From positions 1-16,325 of the forward strand of contig RGVT01000020.1 of assembly GCA_010027105.1 (NCBI GenBank): DNA of 16,325 nucleotides, read 5' to 3'. This document shows positions 8,493 through 15,621 of this stretch, piece after piece. Under the pieces are notes generated by a model. The model was not told where the DNA came from. It saw only the letters and a list, made by a program, of their open reading frames with translations, and made no database searches. The stretch's first letter is position 1. Each line of letters opens with the position of its first letter. The stretch is from Planctomycetia bacterium. Its GTDB lineage: Bacteria; Planctomycetota; Planctomycetia; Pirellulales; UBA1268. The translations under genes were made by a program, and so were the position numbers.

Positions 8493-8513
8493 GCGCGGCG
8501 GAGCCATCCGGCC

Positions 8514-9184
8514 TCATGTGTCGGCGTCGGCGGCGGCCGCGGCGGGCTCCTCGGCGGTCGCCGTCGCCGCGGTCGGCGGGGCGAGGGCCGCGGCCACGGC
8601 CTTCGCGGCCGCCTTCGCGGCGTCGTCGATCTTTCCCTTGGGCGCCCGGGCCTCGACGGTGTACATCCGCCCGCCGATCACCACCGCGTAGCTCCAGCGC
8701 TCGATCGGCTCGGAGATGCCGTCGACCTTCGCCGAGCCGGGAATGCCCCAGAACACGCCCAGGTGCGGGCCGATCTTCACGGCGGCCGGCTTCTTCACCT
8801 GGGCGTGTTCTGGGGCATTCCCGGCTCGGCGAAGGCCTGGTGGTTGTCGGTGGTCACCGCCGGGAAGTCGGGCGGCGCGTTTTCTGCCACGACGAGGATC
8901 TTGGGATAGCTCTTCTTCGGCCCGGGCTGGTACTTGACGAGGCAGTCTTTCGACCGCGGCAGCCGCGTCCAGCCCGTCGGCGAGGCGACGGCGATCCGGC
9001 CGTCGTCGACGGCCAGCGCCGTGTCGAGGTCGACGCTCGGCAGCGAGTCGCCCGCCGCGCCGGCCCCACCCGCCCGGGGCTTCTTCGCCTTGCCTCCGCA
9101 GCCGACGCCGCCCGCGAGCGCCGCGCAGGCCAACCCGCAGACGAGGCCCGCCCGCCACCCGCTCATCGTCCCGCACCCGGTCAT
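8514..9184 (-). pseudogene. Putative lipoprotein/exported protein gene, disrupted by inverted duplication
   Basis: Two frames are needed to read one sensible protein. From ATG 9184 comes a hydrophobic export signal (GWRAGLVCGLACAALAGGVGC, possible lipobox cysteine). Then follow SLPSVDLDTALAVDDGRIAV and YPKILVVAENAPPDFPAVTTDNHQA. That frame then enters an inverted copy of the gene's own later sequence and stops at 8795-8797 (129 aa). In another frame, from 8795 to the stop at 8514-8516 (93 codons), the protein resumes: KKPAAVKIGPHLGVFWGIPGSAKVDG, ERWSYAVVIGGRMYTVEA, then an Ala/Thr-rich tail. An intact form would have about 210-220 aa. Family and function are not recognised. The start ATG overlaps the stop of the upstream Lys-rich gene (ATGA, 9184-9181), which suggests translational coupling. 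The damage could be real or an assembly artefact. Confidence 0.65.
8726..8835. repeat. Perfect 40-bp inverted repeat with 30-nt loop inside a gene
   Basis: Left arm 8726-8765 and right arm 8796-8835 are exact reverse complements over 40 bp; the spacer is 8766-8795. The bases just outside and just inside the arms do not pair. On the minus strand the left arm encodes the sensible LGVFWGIPGSAK segment, so the right arm is the intruding copy; it reads FAEPGMPQNTPR and ends at a stop. The structure would form a very stable hairpin in DNA or RNA. Confidence 0.95.
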
Positions 9185-9525
9185 TCGGAGATCGCTTCCT
9201 TGACCAGTTGCACGAAGTGCTGCGTCCGCGACGAGGCGGTGAGATCGGCCGCCTTCTTCTCGGCCGCCTTCTTGTCGGCGTACTCGAAGAGCGCGAGCCG
9301 CTTGAGCGACGGCGTGAAGATGCCCCAGTAGGCCTTCATGCGGACCTCCTTGGCGGCCTTCTTGCGGGCGGGCTTCTTGGGAGCGGCCTTCTTCGGCTCC
9401 TTGGCGGCCTTCTCCTTCTTCTCCTTGGCCGGCTTCTCCGCAGCCGCCTTCTTCGTCTTGCCGCGGGCCTCCGCCGCGTCGGCCTGGGCCCTGAGTTCCT
9501 TGCGATTCACCACTTTGCGCGCCAT
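9181..9525 (-). CDS. Lys/Ala-rich small conserved protein (114 aa)
   Basis: Three parts can be seen. A short N-terminus (MARKVVNRKELRAQADAAEA) resembles sequences I associate with planctomycete genomes. Residues 21-60 form a highly basic Lys/Ala/Pro segment (KPAKEKKEKAAKEPKKAAPK), like histone-H1 or AlgP-type tails. A compact C-terminal part (63-114, MKAYWGIFTPSLKRLALFEYADKKAAEKKAADL then HFVQLVKEAI) alternates aromatic strands and helices. The basic linker suggests nucleic-acid binding, but that is inference; no named domain is assigned. AAGGA lies 13-14 nt before ATG 9525. A TATACT box on the minus strand (9603-9598) can serve as its -10, giving a leader of about 65 nt. Its stop overlaps the start of the following gene by 4 nt. 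Confidence 0.8.
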   Translation of the reverse strand: MARKVVNRKELRAQADAAEARGKTKKAAAEKPAKEKKEKAAKEPKKAAPKKPARKKAAKEVRMKAYWGIFTPSLKRLALFEYADKKAAEKKAADLTASSRTQHFVQLVKEAISE

Positions 9526-9597
9526 GTCGAGCCGTGATCCTTCCGCGTGAGTGAGGGAGGGGGCGGGACCGTGCCGTCACCGTCCGTCGCCGGGGCA

Positions 9598-9603
9598 GTA
9601 TAG
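9598..9603 (-). promoter_or_regulatory. -10 box TATACT for the Lys-rich gene
   Basis: Read on the minus strand the bases are TATACT, one change from TATAAT in otherwise GC-rich DNA. The box sits 73 nt before the ATG at 9525. No good -35 is seen. It faces away from an identical box on the plus strand at 9633-9638, making a divergent promoter pair. Confidence 0.5.
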
Positions 9604-9632
9604 CGGGCCGATTCGCCCGTCGCACGGAGCCC

Positions 9633-9638
9633 TATACT
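9633..9638 (+). promoter_or_regulatory. -10 box TATACT for nadA, predicting a leaderless transcript
   Basis: TATACT ends 7 nt before the ATG at 9646, so a transcript starting the usual 6-8 nt downstream would begin at or next to the start codon. No ribosome-binding sequence is present in the intervening TGGCCGG. Confidence 0.5.
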
Positions 9639-9645
9639 TGGCCGG

Positions 9646-10788
9646 ATGAGCACCGCCGCTACGGCGCCGCTTCCCGCGGCGCCGTTCCCCTCCTACCGGA
9701 GCCTCGACGACGCGACGCTCGCCGAGCGGATCGACGTTGTGCGGCGCCGGATGGGCGAGCGGCTCGTGATCCTCGGCCACCACTACCAGCAGGACGGCGT
9801 CATCGCGCACGCCGACTACCAGGGAGACAGCTACCAGCTCTCGAAGTCGGCGGCGGAGCGGGCCGGCTGCGAGGCGATCGCGTTCTGCGGCGTCCACTTC
9901 ATGGCCGAGACGGCCGACATCCTCGCCAACCGGCCAGAGCAGGTGGTGCGGCGCGGCGGCCGGCGCGTCACCGTCGTGCTCCCCGACATGGCCGCCGGCT
10001 GCTCGATGGCCGACATGGCCGCGATCGAGCAGGTGGAGGACGCCTGGGCCGACCTCGGCACCGTCATCGACACCTCCTCCGTCACGCCCGTCACCTACAT
10101 CAACTCGGCCGCGAGCCTCAAGGCCTTCTGCGGCCGCCACGGCGGGATCGTGTGCACGTCGAGCAACGCCCGGGCCGTCCTCGAGTGGGCGTTCGCCCGC
10201 TCCAAACGCGTGCTCTTCTTTCCCGACCAGCATCTCGGGCGGAACACCGCCCGGAAGATGGGCGTCTCGCTCGCCGAGATGTGCGTCTGGAACCCGCACG
10301 ATCCCCGGCTCGGGGGCAACGACGCCGCGCACCTCGAGGCCAGCCGCGTCATCCTCTGGCAGGGGCACTGCAGCGTCCACGCGATGTTCAAGCCGGAGCA
10401 CGTCGACGCGATGCGGGCCCACCTCCCGGGCGTGAAGGTGCTCGTGCACCCGGAGTGCTCGATGGAGGTGGTCGACAAGGCCGACCTCGTGGGCTCCACG
10501 AGTTACATCCTCAGGCAGGTCGAGCAGGCGCCGGCGGGCACGACCTGGGCGATCGGCACGGAGCTGCACCTCGTCAAGCGGCTGGAAAAAAACCACCCGG
10601 AACAGACGATCAAGTTCCTGTCGCCGGTGGTCTGCATGTGCGCCACGATGTATCGGATCGACCTCGCCCACCTCTGCTGGAGCCTCGAGCACCTCGAGCG
10701 GGGAAAGCCCGTGAACGTGATCCGGGTCGACGACGAGACGGCACAGTGGGCCCTCACCGCCCTCGAGCGAATGCTCGCTGTGTCGTAG
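9646..10788 (+). CDS. nadA: Quinolinate synthase NadA
   Basis: NadA condenses iminoaspartate with dihydroxyacetone phosphate to give quinolinate, the second step of de novo NAD synthesis, using a [4Fe-4S] cluster in the cytoplasm. The 380-aa sequence carries the expected features: ILGHHYQQD (43-50), GDSYQLSK (60-67), FCGVHFMAETADIL (80-93) and LPDMAAGCSMAD (112-123, cluster ligand C119). SSNA (172-175), FFPDQHLGRN (191-200) and HPECSMEV (268-275, C271) follow, then VVCMCATMYRI with C330 and C332 (one the third ligand). The length fits the long-form NadA. nadB and nadC are not adjacent. The stop TAG (10786-10788) is followed at once by a palindromic repeat. Confidence 0.98.
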   Translation: MSTAATAPLPAAPFPSYRSLDDATLAERIDVVRRRMGERLVILGHHYQQDGVIAHADYQGDSYQLSKSAAERAGCEAIAFCGVHFMAETADILANRPEQVVRRGGRRVTVVLPDMAAGCSMADMAAIEQVEDAWADLGTVIDTSSVTPVTYINSAASLKAFCGRHGGIVCTSSNARAVLEWAFARSKRVLFFPDQHLGRNTARKMGVSLAEMCVWNPHDPRLGGNDAAHLEASRVILWQGHCSVHAMFKPEHVDAMRAHLPGVKVLVHPECSMEVVDKADLVGSTSYILRQVEQAPAGTTWAIGTELHLVKRLEKNHPEQTIKFLSPVVCMCATMYRIDLAHLCWSLEHLERGKPVNVIRVDDETAQWALTALERMLAVS

Positions 10789-10806
10789 GACAGGCTTCAG
10801 CCTGTC
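10789..10806. repeat. REP-like palindrome, copy 1
   Basis: GACAGGCTTCAGCCTGTC: 8-bp perfect arms around a central TC, starting at the base after the nadA stop. The 24 nt 10791-10814 recur exactly at 10823-10846 as a direct repeat. It may act as the nadA transcript end or stabiliser. Confidence 0.9.
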
Positions 10807-10820
10807 ACGCCTTCACGGAA

Positions 10821-10838
10821 ACCAGGCTTCAGCCTGTC
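10821..10838. repeat. REP-like palindrome, copy 2
   Basis: Same orientation as copy 1 (central TC), 32 nt downstream. The core CAGGCTTCAGCCTG is intact, with changes at the two outermost left bases. The shared tail ACGCCTTC continues past the palindrome. Confidence 0.88.
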
Positions 10839-10926
10839 ACGCCTTCGGGGCTGCCCCGTACCGTCTCACCGGACGTTCGCTGCGCCCCGACCAATTCGCG
10901 GAGCCCACGGATTGGGCGCGTTGGGG

Positions 10927-10954
10927 GTGAAAGCATGACAGGCTGAAGCCTGTC
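10927..10954. repeat. REP-like palindrome, copy 3, inverted
   Basis: GACAGGCTGAAGCCTGTC (10937-10954) has central GA, so it is inverted relative to copies 1 and 2. With its flank, 10927-10954 matches the reverse complement of 10789-10816 at 26 of 28 positions. Copies 1 and 3 thus form a large inverted pair enclosing about 110 nt. The remaining spacer also holds two related GAGCCC...TTGGGCGCGTTG stretches (10901-10923 and 10971-10997) and a small hairpin near 10974-10990 at the 3' end of the kinase gene. I see no gene in 10789-10998. Confidence 0.88.
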
Positions 10955-10998
10955 CCACATGGGGATCGGGGAGCCCGAAGCCGGCTTGGGCGCGTTGA

Positions 10999-12549
10999 TT
11001 ACGCCGTCACGCCTTCGAGCTGGCTGTGCAACTCGACGAGGCGCTTGTGGCGGGCGTAGCGTTCAGACAGCGTGCGAACGGCGGCGGCGTGGGGCGTGAA
11101 GCGGGTGGGCTTCCCAGAGGCGTGGCCGGCGAGGAACGCGGCCCAGTCGGGGGCGCGGCCGGCGATCGCGAGCGCGCGATATTTCGCCAGGAGCGCCGCG
11201 CCCCAGGCCGTGCCCTCGGCGGCGCCGTCGAGGATCGTGACCGGGGTGTTGAACACGTCGGCCAGGAGCTGCCCGAGCGCCGGCGTCTTCGCCAGGCCGC
11301 CGGAGAGGATGATCTCGCCCCGCGGGAAACCCTGGGCGTCGAGCGGCTCGCTTCCCAGTCGCAGGTTGAACATCGTCGCCAGCAGCATCGCCTTGGCGAC
11401 GTTGCCGGGAGTGGCGCTCGAGTCGTTGAGCCCCACCACCGAGGCCGAGCCCCCCCGCGAGACGCCGAGGCCGGGTTCGTCGTCCATGAAGGGGAGGGCG
11501 AGGAGGCCGCCGCAGTCGTCGGCCGCCGCGAGCACCTGCGGGATCACGGCCGCGAAGCCGTCGCCCCGGCCGCCTCCCGTCACGTTCCCGAACATCTCCA
11601 CGACGGTGTTGAGCGCCGTCGTGCCGTTTCGGAGCCAGACCATGTTGATCGGCTTGCCGTCCGGGGCACAGAAGTGATCGACACTGCGTGCTATGCCCTG
11701 AAAAGGCCGGTCGCCGACCGCGTTGGCGACGACGCTCGTGCCGAAGCTCATCGACACCATTCCCGCCGCGCCGATGAGCGAGCCGGTGAGGGCGGCCGGC
11801 TGGTCCCCCTCGGCGGGCGCGACGGGCGTGCCCACGGGCAGGCCGAGCAGGCTCGCGCCGTGGCCGTCGAGCGTGCCGCCGTCCGTGCCGGCGCGGCGCA
11901 CGCGCGGCAGCAGGTCGCCGAGCGGGCGGAGCGCACGGCCGCCCGCCGCGGCGTGCACGAGCGCGTCGAAGTCGGCGAGCAGCCGTCGGTCGTAGTCGTG
12001 CGTCGCCTGGTCGATCGGAAACATTCCGGCGGCGTCGCCGACGCCGAGCGTCCAGACACCGGTGAGCCGGAAGGCGAGCCAGCCGGCGGGTGTCGTGAGG
12101 TGCGCGGTCCGGGCGGCGATCTCCGGCCGGTTGCGGATCGTCCACAGCCAGCGGGCGGCGGTGATGCGCTTGGGCATCTTCACGCCGAGCCGATCGGTGA
12201 GCGCGTGCCCCTCGGCCTCGTTGCGGCCGTCGCACCACAGCCGCGCGGGCCCGAGCGACCGGCCGAGCTCGTCGGCGAGCACCTCGCCGTGCATCTGGCC
12301 GCAGATGCCGACGGCACGGACGTCGGGCTCGATGCCGAGCGCGGAGAGCTTCCGGCGCAGGTCGGCCAGCGCCGCGCCGAGCGCCCGCTCCCAGTCGGCC
12401 GGGTCCTGCTCGTAGCACTCCGGAGCCAGCCCGGGCACCATCCCGTAGGCCGCCTCGCCCGCGGCGAGGATCTGCATGTCGTCGTCGGTGAAGATCACCG
12501 ACAACCCCTGCGTGCCCGCGTCGATCCCGAGAAAGCCGGGGCGGTTCAT
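10999..12549 (-). CDS. FGGY-family carbohydrate kinase, xylulokinase-like
   Basis: The 516-aa product is the usual size for the family and has the two actin-like domains. The N-terminal ATPase strand is FLGIDAGTQGLSVIF (6-20). ICGQMHGEVL (82-91) and RLWCDGRNEAE (103-113) line the sugar site as in D-xylulokinase (GQMHG is characteristic). D249 in APAEGDQPAAL (244-254) is the expected catalytic base. Then come SMSFGTSVVAN and the C-terminal phosphate/adenosine motif EIILSGGLAKTPALGQLLADVF. It would transfer phosphate from ATP to a ketose such as D-xylulose. Since the neighbour resembles L-fucose isomerase, L-fuculose or another 6-deoxyketose is possible. Start ATG 12549-12547 has no obvious ribosome site; the repeat copy B begins 25 nt upstream. 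It lies 135 nt downstream of the isomerase-like gene on the same strand. Confidence 0.88.
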   Translation of the reverse strand: MNRPGFLGIDAGTQGLSVIFTDDDMQILAAGEAAYGMVPGLAPECYEQDPADWERALGAALADLRRKLSALGIEPDVRAVGICGQMHGEVLADELGRSLGPARLWCDGRNEAEGHALTDRLGVKMPKRITAARWLWTIRNRPEIAARTAHLTTPAGWLAFRLTGVWTLGVGDAAGMFPIDQATHDYDRRLLADFDALVHAAAGGRALRPLGDLLPRVRRAGTDGGTLDGHGASLLGLPVGTPVAPAEGDQPAALTGSLIGAAGMVSMSFGTSVVANAVGDRPFQGIARSVDHFCAPDGKPINMVWLRNGTTALNTVVEMFGNVTGGGRGDGFAAVIPQVLAAADDCGGLLALPFMDDEPGLGVSRGGSASVVGLNDSSATPGNVAKAMLLATMFNLRLGSEPLDAQGFPRGEIILSGGLAKTPALGQLLADVFNTPVTILDGAAEGTAWGAALLAKYRALAIAGRAPDWAAFLAGHASGKPTRFTPHAAAVRTLSERYARHKRLVELHSQLEGVTA

Positions 12550-12573
12550 GAACGATCACGACAGTGGAAAGGG

Positions 12574-12655
12574 GAGGCGAGGGGGTCGGCGAACGCTCGA
12601 GGAGCCTTGGGCCGCGGCGGCCCACGCGACGAGACTTTTGCCGCCCCCGAGCCGG
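12574..12655. repeat. Intergenic repeat, copy B
   Basis: This is the compact form of the repeat at 6145-6248: 57 nt (12574-12630), a 2-nt gap, then 23 nt (12633-12655), together 76 of 80 matches. The palindrome GGGCCGC-G-GCGGCCC is at 12609-12623; its centre base differs from copy A while both arms are kept. It lies between the stop of the isomerase-like gene and the start of the kinase gene, again between two minus-strand genes. Confidence 0.85.
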
Positions 12656-12684
12656 CGGTCAACCATTGATTTCGTCATCGGATG

Positions 12685-14382
12685 TCATACGTCCCACCGG
12701 AGGGCGGGCGACACGCCGTGGCCTCGGGTGCCGCAGAAGGAGACGTCGATGCCGAGGTCGCGGGCCACGGCGGCCTTGAGGAGCGCCGCACGGTCGGCCG
12801 CGGCGGCATCCTTCGCGTAGGCCACGTGGATATGGTTCGCCTTGTGTCGGGCCATCATCTGGTCGCGCGAGATGCCGTAGGTGACCGCGTGCATGATCGG
12901 CCACTGCGGCGTGGTGGCGTCGAGCCGGCGGCGGGTCTCCTCTGTCGGCAGTTTCACCACCTGCGCCCGGCCGATGTCCATGCGGAGTGTTTCGACTCCA
13001 CTCGTGCCGTCGACCCAGATCCGGCTCCAGACGATCTCGCCCGGCTTGCTCACGCCGGCGAGCGTGCTGCCCCCGAGCCGGAAATACATCGGCGGCTGCC
13101 GGAAGCCCTCGGCCCCCTTCCAGCCGCGGATGAAGTGGGCCGGCGGCGCGCCCCCCGAGATCTCGAACACCCACACCCACTGGTCGGTCGACCGCGACTG
13201 GTCCCAGTCGCCCCAGCGGATGTCGTGGAGCGTGTTTTCCACCGGCTGGCCGAGCGCCTCGTGGACCCGCTGCGTGAGCAGCCCGTCGAGGCCGGCACAC
13301 TCGTCCACCTCGTTGAAGTGCACGAGCGGTTTCCCTTTCCAGAGCATGCGACCGGAGCCCTCCGCCGTCACCGGCGGCCGCTTCGAGTCGTTGAGCATCC
13401 CCTCCACGAGGTCGCTCGCCGGCAGCAGGTCCTTGAGCCCCTGCTGGTATTGGATGCCCACGCAGTCGCAGCCGAAGCGGTCGGCGATCCGCAGCGTCGC
13501 GACGTACATCCTGCACTGCAGGAGCACCTGGGCCCGGGTCAGGTCGCGGGCTTCGTCCTTGCCGAAATGAAACCGCATGCCCGCCTTCTCGAGCCACTTG
13601 AAAACATCCCGGGCTTCGGTGTCGCCCACCCGCATCGTCTCGTGGTAGAGCGCGCTCTGGCTGAGCCGCTCCTTGAACACGCCCGTCGCGTGGAGGAGCC
13701 GGTCGGGGATGATGGCGTTGAACATCCCCATGCAGCCCTCGTCGAACACGCCCATGAGAGCCTTCGTGCGCCGCAGTTCGGCGGCGATCGTCGCGGCCGT
13801 CTGGGCGAGTGGTCGGGGGATCGACACCCGCCCGATCGGCACGACGTGGCTCGTGTCGTGGTGCACGTGCCCCGAGTCGAGCCACGACTGCAGGTGGCGG
13901 CGGAAGGTGGGGCTCGCGAAGTCGTCGGCCCAGAGCGTGGCGTGGGGCACGCCCGCCTTGGTGAGCGAGCCGTTGAGGTTCAGCATTCCGACGAGCCCCG
14001 GCCACTGCCCCGACCAATTGGCGACGGTGAGGATCGGCCCGGAGTGCGTGGTGAGCCCGGGCAGGAGGTGGTTGGAATACTGCCACACCGCCTCGGCGAC
14101 GACGAGCGGCGGATCCGGGTCGATCGTGGCGAAGACATCGAGCCCTTCACGGGCGCTTGCGATGAAGCCGTGGCCGCGCGTCCGCGACGGAGCGTGGCCG
14201 CGGGCGAGCGTCCAGCCGGCGGCGGCGAAGGCCTTCGTGAGGTCGGCCTCGAGGGCCCGCTGGGCCGGCCAGCAGACGCGGTTGGCCTCCTCGCGGAGGT
14301 CGCCGCTGGCCACGAGCACGGCCCGCCGCGCGGCGGGTTGCGCGGGCACGCGGAGGGAAGAGGACCGCGCGGTCACGGCCAT
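12685..14382 (-). CDS. L-fucose isomerase-like protein
   Basis: The 565-aa protein is close in length to FucI (about 590 aa) and follows the fucose/arabinose isomerase layout. An N-terminal substrate-recognition domain (about 20-200) contains ILTVANWSGQWPGLVGMLNLNGSL. A central domain has VFDEGCMGMFNAI (E215 a likely metal ligand), CDCVGIQYQQGLKDL and VHFNEVDECAGLDGLLT (candidate acidic ligand at 358 or 360-361). A C-terminal beta-rich domain has KANHIHVAYAKD (candidate histidine ligand at 517 or 519). FucI interconverts L-fucose and L-fuculose with Mn2+. Ligand assignment and substrate are inferred from pattern only, and planctomycetes often carry distant members of unknown specificity. Start ATG 14382 has only a weak GGGG before it. 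With the kinase downstream it makes a plausible isomerase-kinase pair. Confidence 0.75.
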   Translation of the reverse strand: MAVTARSSSLRVPAQPAARRAVLVASGDLREEANRVCWPAQRALEADLTKAFAAAGWTLARGHAPSRTRGHGFIASAREGLDVFATIDPDPPLVVAEAVWQYSNHLLPGLTTHSGPILTVANWSGQWPGLVGMLNLNGSLTKAGVPHATLWADDFASPTFRRHLQSWLDSGHVHHDTSHVVPIGRVSIPRPLAQTAATIAAELRRTKALMGVFDEGCMGMFNAIIPDRLLHATGVFKERLSQSALYHETMRVGDTEARDVFKWLEKAGMRFHFGKDEARDLTRAQVLLQCRMYVATLRIADRFGCDCVGIQYQQGLKDLLPASDLVEGMLNDSKRPPVTAEGSGRMLWKGKPLVHFNEVDECAGLDGLLTQRVHEALGQPVENTLHDIRWGDWDQSRSTDQWVWVFEISGGAPPAHFIRGWKGAEGFRQPPMYFRLGGSTLAGVSKPGEIVWSRIWVDGTSGVETLRMDIGRAQVVKLPTEETRRRLDATTPQWPIMHAVTYGISRDQMMARHKANHIHVAYAKDAAAADRAALLKAAVARDLGIDVSFCGTRGHGVSPALRWDV

Positions 14383-14422
14383 GGCGGATCGCCCCGGTGA
14401 TGGAACTGGTCGAACGCGGGCA

Positions 14423-14430
14423 ACTATACT
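14423..14430. promoter_or_regulatory. Shared -10 region: TATACT (+) and TATAGT (-)
   Basis: ACTATACT gives TATACT on the plus strand (14425-14430), 30 nt before the WD40 ATG. On the minus strand it gives TATAGT (14428-14423), about 40 nt before the isomerase-like ATG at 14382. For the plus gene GGAG (14449-14452) precedes the ATG by 8 nt, consistent with a short leader. A symmetric box could fire both ways in this 78-nt divergent spacer. No clear -35 is seen on either side. Confidence 0.45.
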
Positions 14431-14460
14431 CCTGCGGTCCCGCCACTTGGAGCACCGCTC

Positions 14461-15573
14461 ATGCCGAACCCGCGTTTTTCAGCCGCCCTCGTGGCCCTGG
14501 CGCTTCTCAACGCGACGGTCTTCCCCGCCGCGGCGCGGGCCACCGACCCCCCTGCCGCCTCCCCGCCGCCCGCGGCGGCCGCAGCGCTCGGCGACTTCAA
14601 CCGCTGGGTGATCGCGGCCGACTACGGCGCCGACGGTGCGACGCTCGTGACGGCCGGCGGCGAGAGCCTGCTCTACCGGCCCGGCGACGTCGTCGTGTGG
14701 AAGGCCGACGGCACGCGGGTCGGCGACCTCGCCGGCCATCCCACGGCCGTCTGGGCGGTGCAGGTGTCGAAGGACGGTACGCTCGCGGCGACCGCCGGCT
14801 ACGACGGCCTCGTGAAGCTCTGGGACCTGCCGGCCCGCACGGCGAAGCACGATCTGAGGAAGCACAAGGGCTGGGTGCGGTCGCTGGCCTTCGCGCCCGA
14901 CGGCGCGACGCTGGCGACGGCCGGCGAGGACGGCACCGTGGTGCTGTGGAACACCGCCGACGGCAGGGAGATCAAGACGGTGGCCGCGCATGCCGGCCCG
15001 GTCACTGCCGTCGCGTTCTCACCCGACGGCGCGACGATCGCCACCGGCGGCGGCGACAAGCTCGTGAAGCTCTGGAACGCCGCCGACGGCGCCGAGAAGG
15101 GGAAGCTCGAGGGGCACGGCGACACGCTCTGGGCCGTGGCCTATTCGCCCGACGGGTCGCGGCTCGCCTCGGCCGGCGCCGACCGCACGATCCGGCTCTG
15201 GACGACGAGCGACTCCAAGGAGTTCGCCACGCTCGCGGGCCACAAGGACTGGGTCACGTCGGTGGCGTTCTCGGCCGATGGCGGCCGGCTCGTGAGCGGC
15301 AGCCTCGATGGGGCGGTGAAATTCTGGGACGTGCACGCCAAGGGCGAACAGGAGGGCCTGCCGGCGGAGAAGTCGAGCGTGTGGTGCGTCGTCATCGCAC
15401 CGGACGACACGACGACGTTCGTGGGCACGCACGCCGGCGGAAAACTGGTACCGACGCCGGCGGCCAAGCTGGTGCCGCCGCCCCCGCCGCCAGCGCCGCC
15501 GGCCGACAAGCCGGCCGAGCCGGCGGGGCAGCCCGTCGAGAAACCTGCCGAATCGGCGCAGCCGGCGGCGTGA
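14461..15573 (+). CDS. Secreted WD40-repeat protein, seven-bladed propeller
   Basis: The 370-aa protein opens with a signal peptide (MPNPRFSAALVALALLNATV, cleavage near AARA), so it acts outside the cytoplasm. Residues about 39-330 hold WD40 repeats. The five central ones are clear, each with GH or an equivalent, SPDG-type turns and a final LW/FW dipeptide: VKLWDL, VVLWNT, VKLWNA, IRLWTT, VKFWDV. A degenerate first repeat ends VVVWKA, and a last partial one (SSVWCVVIAPDDTT) brings the count to seven, the number needed to close a propeller. The tail from about 335 is Pro/Ala/Lys-rich (PPPPPPAPPADKPAEPAG) and probably disordered. Such domains are binding platforms; no partner or enzyme domain is visible. 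Start ATG 14461 is supported by GGAG 8 nt upstream. Confidence 0.92.
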   Translation: MPNPRFSAALVALALLNATVFPAAARATDPPAASPPPAAAAALGDFNRWVIAADYGADGATLVTAGGESLLYRPGDVVVWKADGTRVGDLAGHPTAVWAVQVSKDGTLAATAGYDGLVKLWDLPARTAKHDLRKHKGWVRSLAFAPDGATLATAGEDGTVVLWNTADGREIKTVAAHAGPVTAVAFSPDGATIATGGGDKLVKLWNAADGAEKGKLEGHGDTLWAVAYSPDGSRLASAGADRTIRLWTTSDSKEFATLAGHKDWVTSVAFSADGGRLVSGSLDGAVKFWDVHAKGEQEGLPAEKSSVWCVVIAPDDTTTFVGTHAGGKLVPTPAAKLVPPPPPPAPPADKPAEPAGQPVEKPAESAQPAA

Positions 15574-15599
15574 GCGGTCGGCGCCGCTGGTTCTTGTTT
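15573..15599 (+). terminator. Candidate intrinsic terminator after the WD40 gene
   Basis: AGCGGT-CGGC-GCCGCT (15573-15588) forms a 6-bp stem (one G-T pair) with a 4-nt loop. The T-rich TTCTTGTTT (15591-15599) follows. The hairpin begins at the last base of the stop codon. The stem is short, so confidence is moderate. Confidence 0.45.
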
Positions 15600-15621
15600 C
15601 GTGACGCGGAGGATCTGATTC

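Noticed and set aside
9184..9525. Lys/Ala-rich repeated codons read as a tandem-repeat or CRISPR-like array
   Set aside because: The AAG/GCC-rich pattern is explained by protein low complexity; there are no regular units with unique spacers.
10789..10998. Small RNA or tRNA gene in the nadA-kinase spacer
   Set aside because: No cloverleaf or T-loop pattern is present; the structure is explained by the palindromic repeats.
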